Source: Corylus avellana (taxonomy: Eukaryota > Streptophyta > Magnoliopsida > Fagales > Betulaceae). From it: a stretch of DNA of 64,000 nt. Where the stretch lies: contig NC_081541.1 of assembly GCF_901000735.1 (NCBI RefSeq), forward strand, positions 26,562,258 through 26,626,257, given 5' to 3'. Position numbers and translations under genes: made by a program. Within the stretch, counting starts at the first letter, position 1. Every line of letters begins with the position of its first letter. Below the pieces are notes generated by a model. That model had not been told where the DNA came from and ran no database searches. It saw only the letters and a program-made list of their open reading frames with translations. Below are positions 47,297-56,763 of this stretch, in pieces.

Positions 47297-48552
47297 TGAT
47301 GAGTGTTAAATATTACATGTTTGAGTCCCTTAATTTGCATTTCTTAATCCTTTATCTATGTCTTAGTTTGATGTTTGTGTTAGTTTCGGTGTTTTAGTGT
47401 TTTGCATGTTTCTAAGGGAAAACTGCATCTTTAAATGTGAAAAATGCAAAATTTGGAAGAAAGCCACCAAGAGGAAGCATCAAGCGCACCAGAATGGTGC
47501 TTAAGCGCATCTGCGCTTGAGCCCAACAGCATTATGCTCGAGCACACATGCGCTCGAGTAGAGGCACCACAATGCTCAAGCGCTACACCGCAGGAGACAA
47601 TATCGCATGCGTGAGCATGCTCGAGCGCACTGGCCATGCAATCGAGCGCATCCATGCCCAACATCAAGCCATCAGCGTGCACACGCCTCAATCAAAAGTG
47701 GAAAGTGCACGCTCGAGTGTGATCAAGCGCATCTGGTGTGCGCTCGAGCGCATTAGTCTGATCTAGAAGCATTGAAACCCTAAAATTAGCTTATAAATAT
47801 AATTCTTTTCTAGGTAAACGTATGGAGGCGTGCCAAGGGGCGTTGTTCTTTGTTCTTTTCGTGTTTTCTGGGTTTTTGTAGCTCTGAATACCAATTCTTT
47901 TGTAAGTTATTTAATTTTAATGAAGTTAATTAGTTTCTTATGATTTCTTTTGTCATGGGAGGCTAAAACGTTCAACTAAGGTTGAAGATGAAGCCTCACC
48001 ATTGATTTGTTTGCATATTTTTATATTTTGTTCGTACAATTCCGACGTTTAGTGTAATGTATGTTTATTTCAATTCAATTATTTGATTAAGTTCTTGTAA
48101 TTGATTGTTTGGATTAATATTTGTGCCAAAGTTGAATATTCCATGTGTTTCATCCGACGGATACATTGGATGATTTTGATTTAAGTTGGATATGTATTGT
48201 GATTTGTATAATGGATTGATTCATTGAATCTTTCAATAGGCTAATTTTTATGAAAATTAGAACATGCAGAGGGTTTTATTGCAATTCGGATGTATGAACA
48301 AACATAATAATATGTGCTTTGATTTGGTGAATGTGAATTTTGAAACCAAAGTATTTATCTTTTGATTAATTTTATTTTGTTTAGTTTTCAATCTCAAAAA
48401 TCAAAAATCTTTTGGAACTAAGTTAAAATATAATCAGTTTAGATAGAAGTTTATTTACACGAATACAATTTTCTGTGGGTTCGACCTCGCACTTGCAAAA
48501 GGTATATTGCAAACGACTCATGCACTTGCAAGTAACATTAAAACTCACAACA
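47297..48552 (+). repeat. 3' LTR of the gypsy element
   Basis: The LTR is 1256 bp. It differs from the 5' LTR by many C/T and G/A changes, especially within CTCGAG units (now CTTAAG, CTTGAG, CTCAAG). It also has one extra CACACATGCGCTCGAG unit near 47542-47557. Confidence 0.92.
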
Positions 48553-49640
48553 TTATAGTACTAATCAATTATGTGTTTTAAACATTTTTTTTTTATGTCA
48601 TTTAGTAAAAACAATAAAAAGTACGTTATACCCCAAAACGTTGACCGGTGTAAAATTGGTGTACTAAAGGTAAAAAGAAATGGAAGGCTATTTGGGAAAG
48701 TATTGGGTATGTTTGGCGAAGTTTCATTTTATTTTTTATGGAATAATAATGTAAATTAAATGATGTAATATAAATCTGAAAGAAGTTTTAAATTTTTGTA
48801 AGAAAGTTATTTGTTAATGAAAAAAAGAATTTTTTTTTTTTTTTTTTTTGGGAGAAATAAAAAAAAATCAAAAAAGGAGAAATGGTTGCCAAATGTTATT
48901 TTCCAAGTTGACAGGGACTTTATGTCCTTGGGGTGATGCAATCTAGACACCTATCAAGTAGAAAAATGATAAAGGCACAACTTAAACCCAACTTTGGCCC
49001 AACTTTTCTCATAAGTTTAAACAAAAAACTGCTTGTGGAGGAGAGAAAAAGCCTTAAACTAGAGAGAAAGAGAAATTTTGTCTAGAAGTTTGACCAAAGT
49101 TGGGTTTGAGTTGTGACTGTGTCTGTATCACATCTCTATCAAGTATGTGGTGAGGGAAACCGTTGGATTAGCGGAAGAAGAATTGTCTAGGGACAAATTA
49201 GTCAATTGGGATGATGTGTCGGTGAATATAAAATTGGCTAGCGTAAGGGACTTCCGGGCTAATTATCACTTGGGGGAAATTAGTGGAAACTGGAAGCTGG
49301 AATTCATATTCTAGTGTCAAAACATCAAAAATTCTTCTTATCCTCGAAATTAAGATATATATCACTCTTGATGGTGACCAATTGATACCGAATGTCCCTT
49401 TTGTTTTCTCTTCTCATAACAAAAACATTAACAAACAATATAAATACAAAACACTTCTAAAAACACAAATAATTTTTGTCTTTTTATTGCAACATAACAC
49501 TTCTTCAAACCCTAAACCCAAAAGGCATCCCATCAAATAGAATAGTCAAGGAAATCATAGCCAAAAATTAATGGTCCTTGATGATGAAATCATGAGGCTC
49601 ACCCAACCCATTTTGAATAGAATAGTCAAGGAAAACCCAT
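48553..49640 (+). repeat. Upstream part of chitinase repeat unit 1
   Basis: The region shares with units 2 (51590-52560) and 4 (60390-61760) the blocks GGTAAAAAGAAATGGA, CCAAATGTTATTTTCCAAG, GGGGTGATGCAATCTAGACA and AAACCGTTGGATTAG. It shows that the four chitinase loci arose by duplication of a unit that includes several hundred bp of 5' flank. A MITE (48961-49135) is inserted only in this copy. Confidence 0.8.
48961..49135. mobile_element. Small MITE, 175 bp, with 10-bp target duplication
   Basis: The duplication CTATCAAGTA occurs at 48951-48960 and 49136-49145. The inner parts AACTTAAACCCAACTTTGG and CCAAAGTTGGGTTTGAGTT are inverted repeats. Chitinase unit 2 (51930-51950) and unit 4 (60570-60590) have the empty site with one CTATCAAGTA or a close variant. 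Confidence 0.85.
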
Positions 49641-49650
49641 TAAATAAGGC

Positions 49651-49658
49651 TATATATA
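49651..49658 (+). promoter_or_regulatory. TATA box of chitinase pseudogene 1
   Basis: GGCTATATATACCC lies 42 bp before the ATG at 49700; the same box and spacing occur in units 2 and 4. Confidence 0.7.
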
Positions 49659-49699
49659 CCCACCATTCTCTTCTACAAACACATCCTCAGAGACAAAAA

Positions 49700-51067
49700 A
49701 TGAAGGTCTATACCTTAATTCTCTCCTTATCTTTCTTGCTTGGAACCTTCTCAGCAGAACAATGTGAAAGTCAGGCCGGTGGAGCTGTATGTCCAAATGG
49801 GTTATGTTGGAGCAAGTTTGGCTGGTGTGGCAGCTCAAATGCCTACTGTGAGACAGGCTGCCAGAGCCAATGTAAAACTGGTGGTGCAAAAGAAAGAGGA
49901 GAAAATATAGAAAAACGAAATTGCTCCTAAGGTCTCTTACAACGTCACTTTTGTTAAGAAATTATTTGCCCTCACCAGATATGGTATACAAGAGGGTACC
50001 AACAAATATTCTCCAGGATACAATGGAGCCCAAAAAACTTCTATTTAATTGCGTTTTCCACAAAACAAAATTAAACCCAAAAATACTCTTAGATTTTTCT
50101 ATTCTATCAAAAGACAAAGACTCTGATAATAATTAAAAAATACAGAGAAGAGTTTTTAAAGAAATTGAATAATCAGAGATAATTATGGTCGATGACCGAT
50201 TCAACTCACTCAGTAAGTCTCTGAATTAAACATTAGTTACACACAGACACACAATTAAACATATAATTAAGGGTGACCATTTGTGCATGTTTGTTGGGTT
50301 CCGATGGTGTCGAAGTATTGATACAAGACTATATAGATTAACCATAACTCGATTTATTTAATTAAACAGGTCAAATCTTTTAACCTTAACTCTATAATTT
50401 TGTGTTGGGTTTGTGTCGGGTTTTATACCATGTCAACAATTGCTAGCCTTAATATCATGTGTCATGTTCAGGTCGTGTCAAAAAATGAGTACAAGACTAT
50501 ATAAGTCAACCCTAATTTGACATGATAAATTAAATGGTTTAGACCTGTTAATTTGAACACATTAATTTTGTATTAAATTCGTGTCGGTTGATAGGTGGTG
50601 TCAAAAATTAACAATCCTAAATATAATATCATAGACTTTGACCCAGCAAACTTCTGACGACTTTGATTGTTTATTGGGTGACTTTGATGTACAGCAACTA
50701 CAACTACGGGAAGCGGGTAAAGCCATTGGAGTTGATCTCATAAGCAATCCGGATCTAGTAGCCACAGACGCAACCATATCATTCAAGACAGTCATATGAT
50801 TTTGGATGACCCCACAGGGAAACAAACCCTTCAGCCGCGATGTCATCATCGGAAAATGGACACCGTCCGCTGCGGACAGGTTAGGTGGTCGGGTTCCTGT
50901 CTATGGTGTCATCACCAACATAATTAGCGGTGGGCTGGAATGTGGGTGTGGTGCCGATATATAGTTAAGTGGCTAGTAGGATCGGGTTCTATAAAAGGTA
51001 CCTTGACATATTGGGAGTAAGCTACGGGGACAATTTAGACTACAACCGTCATAGGCCTTTTGCCTAA
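49700..51067 (+). pseudogene. Class I chitinase pseudogene 1 (hevein domain kept, catalytic domain broken)
   Basis: From 49700 the frame encodes a signal peptide ([19 protein letters not shown]), a hevein-like domain and a short foreign tail, stopping at 49930 (76 aa). In the hevein domain the usual [10 protein letters not shown] is [10 protein letters not shown], removing the fourth of the eight Cys residues, and EQCGS is EQCES. From about 49876 to 50187 about 310 bp of unrelated sequence replaces the rest of exon 1 and most of exon 2. A scrap of exon 2 (GACCGATTCAACTCACTCA) remains at about 50194-50213, then intron 2, then exon 3 (about 50692-51067). Exon 3 has TGA where gene 2 has TGG (VI*FWMTPQ) and a disrupted ECGRGADSR region. 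The catalytic Glu region is gone. Confidence 0.88.
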
Positions 51068-51590
51068 TTAAGCTACCTAGCTGCTATTACTCCAAGGCAA
51101 ATAAAAGTTCAAAAAAGTATAATAAGGAGACAGTAAATCCTATGTAATTGGAGATCAATGAAAAAGTTTCTACAATATTACTGCTGAATAAAGAAGTCAA
51201 GAGTTTTAATAAACTTGAATTTTGGAGGTGCAGCTTACAGATCAATTGTATTGATGTGATGTCCAGCATTCAAACAGATTAGTGCATAATGGAACTCCAA
51301 AATTGAAAGTTCAGTCTGGAAAGTATCATATCTCTGGAAATATATTGCCATATCTTTTGCACTTGTCTTCCACAAAAACGACAAGAAAATCACCTGTTGG
51401 AGCCCTTGGGGAAGTCAAGCAGCCCATGTGAATAAAATTTAATCAAGGAAAATCGAAAAGGACAAGAACAATACCCTATATGTACCCAAAAAAACAACGT
51501 CGAGCTGCCACACCAGCCAAATTTGCTACAACAAGGACCGACATAAAAGTAGTGCAAAAAGTTACACACTCTTTTTTTTCTTTTTTCTTT
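51068..51590. repeat. 3' flank of chitinase unit 1 with inverted hevein fragment
   Basis: This matches the 3' flank of gene 2 (54103-54520). At about 51499-51540 the minus strand repeats hevein coding sequence (CCTTGTTGTAGCAAATTTGG, GCTGGTGTGGCAGCTC), which shows an inversion or template switch during cluster evolution. Confidence 0.7.
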
Positions 51591-51811
51591 TTTTGATGGG
51601 GCAACTCGGTAAAAAGAAATGGAGGATGGAGGGCTATTTGGAAAAGTTTGGGGGTATGCTTGACGAAGTCTCATTTTATTTTTTTATGCAATAGTAATAA
51701 GAATTAATTAATGTAATATAAATATAAAAGAAGTTTTGAATTTCTGTCAGATAAAAGTAAATAAAGTTGTTTGTTAATAAAAGGAGTTTGAATTTTTTTT
51801 TTTTTTGGGAG

Positions 51812-51846
<35 letters not shown>

Positions 51847-52573
51847 AAAAAGATGGGAGAAATGCTTGCCAAATGTTATTTTCCAAGTTGACAGGGACGT
51901 TATGTCCTTGGGGTGATGCAATCTAGACACCTATCAAGTATGTGGAGAGGGAAACCGTTGGATTAGCTGGAGAAGAATTGTCTAGGGACAAATCAGTCAA
52001 TTGGAAGAAATATTAGTGAATATCAATCAATCAATTGTTATTTTTACAGTAAGTTGGATCGCAATTATACAATTATCTACTAAGAGAATAAGAGTCTATA
52101 TAAAATTGCATTAGAAAGTTTAATAAGTATTTTTAGTGTCTAAAAAGTTGTAGCAAACAAAAGTTAGCATATTTGGTAAAAAAAAATTTAAAATACTTTT
52201 TGACTTTTTTCTCTAAAATGGCCAAAATACATTTTTGGTAAAAGTTTAAAAATGAAATTTTTGCTAAAAAACGTTTTTTCACTTAAAAACTCTATTTCTC
52301 AAACTCAATTCCAAACCGTCTTAAGACTAGTATTGTGAAAGTCCTAAGACTAGTATTGTGAAAGTGGTTGAAAATCATGAAGACTTCTGGGGCTGCATAG
52401 CACTGTGAAGCTGGAATTAATATTCTATTATCAAAACGTCAAAAATTCTCCTTATCCTCGAAATGAAGATATCACTCTTGATGGTCATCTATTGATAGCG
52501 AATGTCCCTTTTGTTTTTTCTTCTCGAAACAAAAAATTCTCCTTATCCTCGAAATGAAGATATAAAATAAGGC
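51591..52573 (+). repeat. 5' flank and promoter region of chitinase gene 2
   Basis: Collinear with the flanks of units 1 and 4, but shortened near the gene. The segment corresponding to about 49415-49640 is missing, and ATTCTCCTTATCCTCGAAAT occurs twice (52443 and 52538) at the join. A stretch of A-rich sequence lies at 51821-51843. Confidence 0.75.
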
Positions 52574-52581
52574 TATATATA
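52574..52581 (+). promoter_or_regulatory. TATA box of chitinase gene 2
   Basis: TATATATA in the context GGCTATATATACCC, 47 bp before the ATG; conserved in units 1 and 4. Confidence 0.75.
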
Positions 52582-52627
52582 CCCACCATTCTCTTCTACA
52601 AACCATACAAATCCTCAAAGACAAAAA

Positions 52628-54102
52628 ATGAAGGCCTATACCTTAATTCTCTCCTTAGCTTTCTTGCTTGGAACCTCCTTAGCAGAACAATGTGGAAGTC
52701 AGGCAGGTGGAGCTGTATGTCCAAATAGGCTATGTTGTAGCAAATTTGGCTGGTGTGGCAGCTCAAATACCTACTGTGAGACTGGCTGCCAGAGCCAATG
52801 TACAACCTCCAACCCGACCCCGTCCCCGACACAGAGCGGCAGCGATGTCGGCAGCATCATCAGTGGCCCTCTTTTCGACCAGCTGCTCAAATATCGAAAC
52901 GATGGGCGATGTAAAAGCAATGGATTCTACCTATACAATGCTTTCATCGCTGCTGCTCGATCTTTTGGTGGCTTTGGCACAAATGGTGATGCTATTGCAC
53001 GTAAAAGGGAGATTGCAGCTTTCTTGGCTCAAACCTCTCATGAGACCACAGGTGAGTAAGCAATTTAATTTGCTTTTTATGTTGTTGTTTGTTGGATTAA
53101 TTTGCTCAATTTAATTGCAAAAGATGATTAAAATCGTATTTTGTGTAGGAGGATGGGCAAGTGCACCAGATGGCCCATATGCATGGGGTTATTGCTTTGT
53201 TACGGAAACCAACAAGCAAGCCTACTGTACGCCGTCCGGTCAATGGTCGTGTGCTGCCGGCAAACAATACTATGGAAGGGGACCGATTCAACTCACTCAG
53301 TAAGTCTCTGAATTAAACATATAATTAAGGGTGACGATATGTGTATGTTTATTGGGTTTAGATCGTGTCGAAGTATTGATACAATCATACAAGACTATAT
53401 AAATTAATCATAACTCGATCTATTTAATTAAATGAGTCAAATCTCTTAACCTTAGCTCAATAATTTTGTATTTAGCTTATGTCGGGTTTGTATTTTATGT
53501 CAACAATTGCTACCCTTAATATCATGTGTCAGATTCAGATTGTGTCAAAACATTCGTATAAGGCTGTATAAGTCAATCCTAACCTGACATATTTAATTAA
53601 ACAGGTCCAACCCATTAATTTTAATTTGTTAATTTTGTATTGAATTTGTTTAACAACCCAAGCTATAATATCATAGACTTTGACCCCACAGACTTCTGAC
53701 AACTTTGATTGTTTATTGGGTGACTTTGACAGCAACTACAACTACGGGCAAGCAGGCAAAGCCATTGGAGTTGATCTCATAAGCAATCCAGATCTGGTAG
53801 CCACCGATGCAACAATATCATTCAAGACAGCCATATGGTTTTGGATGACCCCACAGGGAAACAAGCCGTCTAGCCATGATGTCATCATCGGAAAATGGAC
53901 ACCGTCCGCTGCGGACAGGTCAGCTGGTCGGGTTTCGGGCTATGGAGTGATCACCAACATAATCAACGGTGGGTTGGAATGTGGGCGTGGTGCTGATAGT
54001 AGAGTGGCTAACAGGATCGGGTTCTACAAAAGGTACTGTGACATATTGGGAGTAAGCTACGGGGACAACTTAGACTGTAACAGTCAGAGGCCTTTTGCCT
54101 AA
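52628..54102 (+). CDS. Class I endochitinase (hevein + GH19), three exons
   Basis: Exons 52628-53051, 53149-53299 and 53733-54102 join to 945 nt (314 aa) with GT/AG borders and the two intron positions usual for class I chitinases. The ATG is the first after the TATA box and starts a signal peptide (1-19, cleavage likely before EQCGSQ). Residues 20-58 form a hevein chitin-binding domain with all eight Cys; a Pro/Ser/Thr linker (59-76) leads to the GH19 domain. The two catalytic glutamates are visible: Glu139 in SHETT and Glu161 in CFVTET, 22 residues apart as in the family; the NYNYG motif follows exon 2. The enzyme hydrolyses chitin beta-1,4 bonds and is typically defence-related. The protein ends at RPFA without a C-terminal vacuolar extension, so secretion is expected. 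Odd points are that the family Cys pair in NYGPCG and PSCHD is NYGQAG and PSSHD here. AATAAA follows at 54131. Confidence 0.92.
53300..53732 (+). other. Intron 2 of chitinase gene 2, repeat-like
   Basis: The GT (53300) to AG (53732) intron is rich in GTGTCGGGTT / TTAATTAAACAGGTC-type sequence also found in pseudogene 1's intron. The same sequence appears in inverted orientation downstream of pseudogene 3's exon remnant (about 54860-54955). It is probably an old repeat carried by the ancestral gene. Confidence 0.6.
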
Positions 54103-54548
54103 GCTACTTAGCTGCTATGACTCCAAGGCAAATAAAGGTTCAAAAAAGTATAATAAGGAGACAATAAACCCTACGTAATTGGAGAGATTTTCTTGTACAA
54201 TGAGAAAGTTTCTACAATATTACTGCTGAATAAAGAAGTCTTAAGAGTTTTAATAAACTTGAATTTTGGAGGTGCAGCTTACAGATCAGTTGTATTGATG
54301 TGATGTCCAGCATTCAAACAGATTAGCGCATAATGGAACTCCAAAATTGGAAGTTGAGTGTGGAAAATATAATCTCTCTGGAAATATATTGCCTCTTTTG
54401 CACTTGTCTTCCACAAAACCGACAAGAAAGGGACATGTCCTTGGGGAAGTCAAGCAGCCCATGTGAATAAAATTTAATCAAGGAAAATCGAAAAGGACCA
54501 GAACAACACCCTATATGTACCCAAAAAAACACATCACATCGCACAGAA
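54103..54548. repeat. 3' flank of gene 2 / 5' flank of pseudogene 3
   Basis: The poly(A) signal region is followed by sequence shared with 51068-51495. CTATATGTACCC at about 54510 would be the TATA region for pseudogene 3. Confidence 0.6.
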
Positions 54549-54795
54549 ATGAAGTATTCGTACACCTTAATTCGTTGTCTTTTTCCTTAGCTTTCTACGA
54601 ATTAACCTCGCCAGAACAGTGTGGAAGACAAGCTAGGAAATGGCCTTTGTGTAGGAGGCTGGCCAGAAGCACAAGATGGCACCCATATGAATGGGGATAT
54701 TGCTTTATAAAAGAGAAAGAAAGTAAACCTTATTGTGACAAAGGCCCATGCCCTCTGACCGATTCAACTCACGCACTCTTGTCTCTGGCGAATTA
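54549..54795 (+). pseudogene. Class I chitinase pseudogene 3, 5' remnant
   Basis: ATG at 54549 starts a signal-peptide-like stretch (MKYSYTLI) that soon meets a stop. EQCGRQA of the hevein start follows, and the sequence then jumps directly to exon 2 (GTGTAG/GAGGCTGGCC at about 54643) encoding a GYCFIKEKESKPYCDKGPCP-like region in shifted frames. Most of the hevein domain, the linker and the HETTG catalytic block are deleted. The exon 3 counterpart lies at 59068-59437, separated by a foldback element and a LINE. Confidence 0.78.
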
Positions 54796-54955
54796 GTTAG
54801 TTACGATTCATGAATTCGACATCAACCTAACATGAAATTAGCGAAATAAGAGTGAAGAGTTCGATCCGTTTAAATTAATGGGTCAGGTTATAATTAATCT
54901 ATATATATAGTCTTATACTCATATTTCGACATAATTTAAATCTGACACTTGATAT

Positions 54956-55438
54956 GGATCGGGCTTCCATGCACAATCTGCGGTTAAAAAATGGGTGGTC
55001 AGGATTTAGTAAGGCAAGTTTTACTCAAGAGACGCAAACGCCGTTTGTATCCTTCTTTGTCTATGTTAACTGGCTGAAAAAACGTCTTTGAGAAAAAAAC
55101 TACGAGACGCTGGCTTCTTTCTTCTTTCCCACTAAGTAACAAGTATTCGTGCATCTCCATTCTTCACAAACTCCTTAGAACTCAAAGTGAAGTCCTTCAA
55201 AGATCTGAGAGCATTCAATTTCTTCCAAAAACTCTGAGCTTATGCACTTGCCTCAATAGTAAGCGATATATGGTCCTTACAAAAAACTGGAGCGGGTAAC
55301 TCGATTACAGAGGTCGGTCTAGCAAAGACCCAAAGACCAAAAAAAAAAAAAAATCCATGGAATCAAAGCTTAGGCTCGTTTGTTTCGATGTAAAATGCTT
55401 TTTGTCAGAAAATATCTTCCTGAAAAATTATTTTTTGG

Positions 55439-55480
<42 letters not shown>

Positions 55481-55548
55481 AGATGTCACTACAAATAAAG
55501 GAGAATTATTTAGTGTTTATTTTAACATTGAACATATTCTCAATGAGA

Positions 55549-55595
<47 letters not shown>

Positions 55596-56082
55596 GATTA
55601 AATTATATTAAACTCTAAATTAAGAAAATATCCTGACCAAGTTTAAGAGGTATCCTAACCGAGTCCGCTGTGACTCACCCAGGTCCCGCCTGGACCCCGC
55701 CTAAACCGAGAAAAAATTACTCTGAGTCTCAAAGCAAAGACCCAAAAAAAAGAGAAAAAAAGAGCCATGAAATCGAAGCTTTGTGTGAGTCTCAAAGCTT
55801 ACACAATGTGAGTCTAAGCAGCAACACCAGACCCAGGCCCGAGCGCAAGTTTAGAGAATTACAAATCTATGTTGCTTAGTGGCTAGTGGGAAAGAAGAAA
55901 GAAGCCAGCGTTTGGTAATTTTTTCTCAAAGAAACGTTTTTTCATCCGGTGAACGTAGCCAAAGAAGGTCACAAACGGCGTTTACATCTTTTGAGTAAAT
56001 CTTGCCATTTTTAAATCCTGACCACCCATTTTTTAACTGCAGATTGTGCTGTTTTTATGTTAACAGCACGGAAGCCCGATCC
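54956..56082. mobile_element. Foldback-type element with about 180-bp inverted arms
   Basis: The left arm starts GGATCGGGCTTCC (54956) and the right arm ends GGAAGCCCGATCC (56082). Inside, GGGTGGTCAGGATTT / AATCCTGACCACCC, GACGCAAACGCCGTTTG / CAAACGGCGTTTAC and GAGACGCTGGCTTCTTTC / AAGAAGCCAGCG mirror each other. The centre (about 55150-55870) holds two TA microsatellites and no recognisable gene. Target duplication is unclear. Confidence 0.7.
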
Positions 56083-56752
56083 ATGCTGTTAAATCAGACA
56101 GCATCTAACAATTCATTATACTCATTTCAAAATCAAATATATACGTATTTAATTTACAAGCAAAATGTGCCCCAAGTTGCAATTATATATATATATTGAA
56201 CGACTAGAAGAATCATAAGATTATCTTTAGGGCTTTTCCCAGAAGGTATCCGTTTAAATGCAAGATTTCGAGAGCTTAAAATTTGAGAAATTTGACGGTG
56301 GAACTGGATTGATTAAAAAAAGTCAACATACAATGCAAGGGAACTCACCTACGATATATAGTCGATCGATGTGTGTACATTAGTTTAACTGGTATTTTTT
56401 TACTATCAAATTTTGATGAGAAATGCTAAACATATTCTCATGTGCTTGACGTAACCGTGAACATTATTATTGGATGTTAAGTTTATGCAGATAGGAAGTG
56501 ATTTATTTAATTGTTTAATTTATATTCTAACACTCCCTCAATCTCTCACGTGTGGACTCAGACTCTACCTTAATAGGTGAGACCCAACACGTGAAATATT
56601 TAATTGAAATATTAGAAGGTGAATGATGAACATAGAATTCAACATCAAAATCTTTACTCTGGTATTACTTTAAATCACCATTTATTTTAAAATTTTCAAT
56701 TAATAAATAAATGTATTTAATTATTTAATTTATATCGTGACAAAGAGTTAAT
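56083..56752. other. AT-rich spacer, no gene
   Basis: Lies between the foldback element and the LINE; nothing recognised. Confidence 0.5.
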
Positions 56753-56763
56753 CCTTAGTTTTG

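Larger units (their letters stand above)
42636..48552 (+). mobile_element. Ty3-gypsy (Athila-like) non-autonomous LTR retrotransposon
   Basis: The LTRs are 42636-43875 and 47297-48552 (TGATGAGTG ... CTCACAACA), flanked by an exact TTATA duplication (42631-42635, 48553-48557). The PBS TTGGCGCCATTGCCAGGGA at 43880-43898 fits tRNA-Asp, as used by Athila/Tat elements. The polypurine tract is AAGTTTGGGGGTATT just before 47297, and similar AAGTTTGGGGG blocks occur at about 46120 and 46212. The 3.4-kb interior has only a broken gag-like frame; protease, RT, RNase H and integrase are absent. Confidence 0.92.

Noticed and set aside
52692..53114. Alternative 140-aa frame overlapping chitinase exon 1
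   Set aside because: Shadow frame of the GH19 coding exon without homology.
54515..54796. 93-aa protein from chitinase unit 3
   Set aside because: A fusion of out-of-frame scraps of exons 1 and 2; the true frame is broken by a stop and a large deletion.
55380..55601. Tyr/Ile repeat protein at 55.4-55.6 kb
   Set aside because: Translation of TA microsatellites inside the foldback element.
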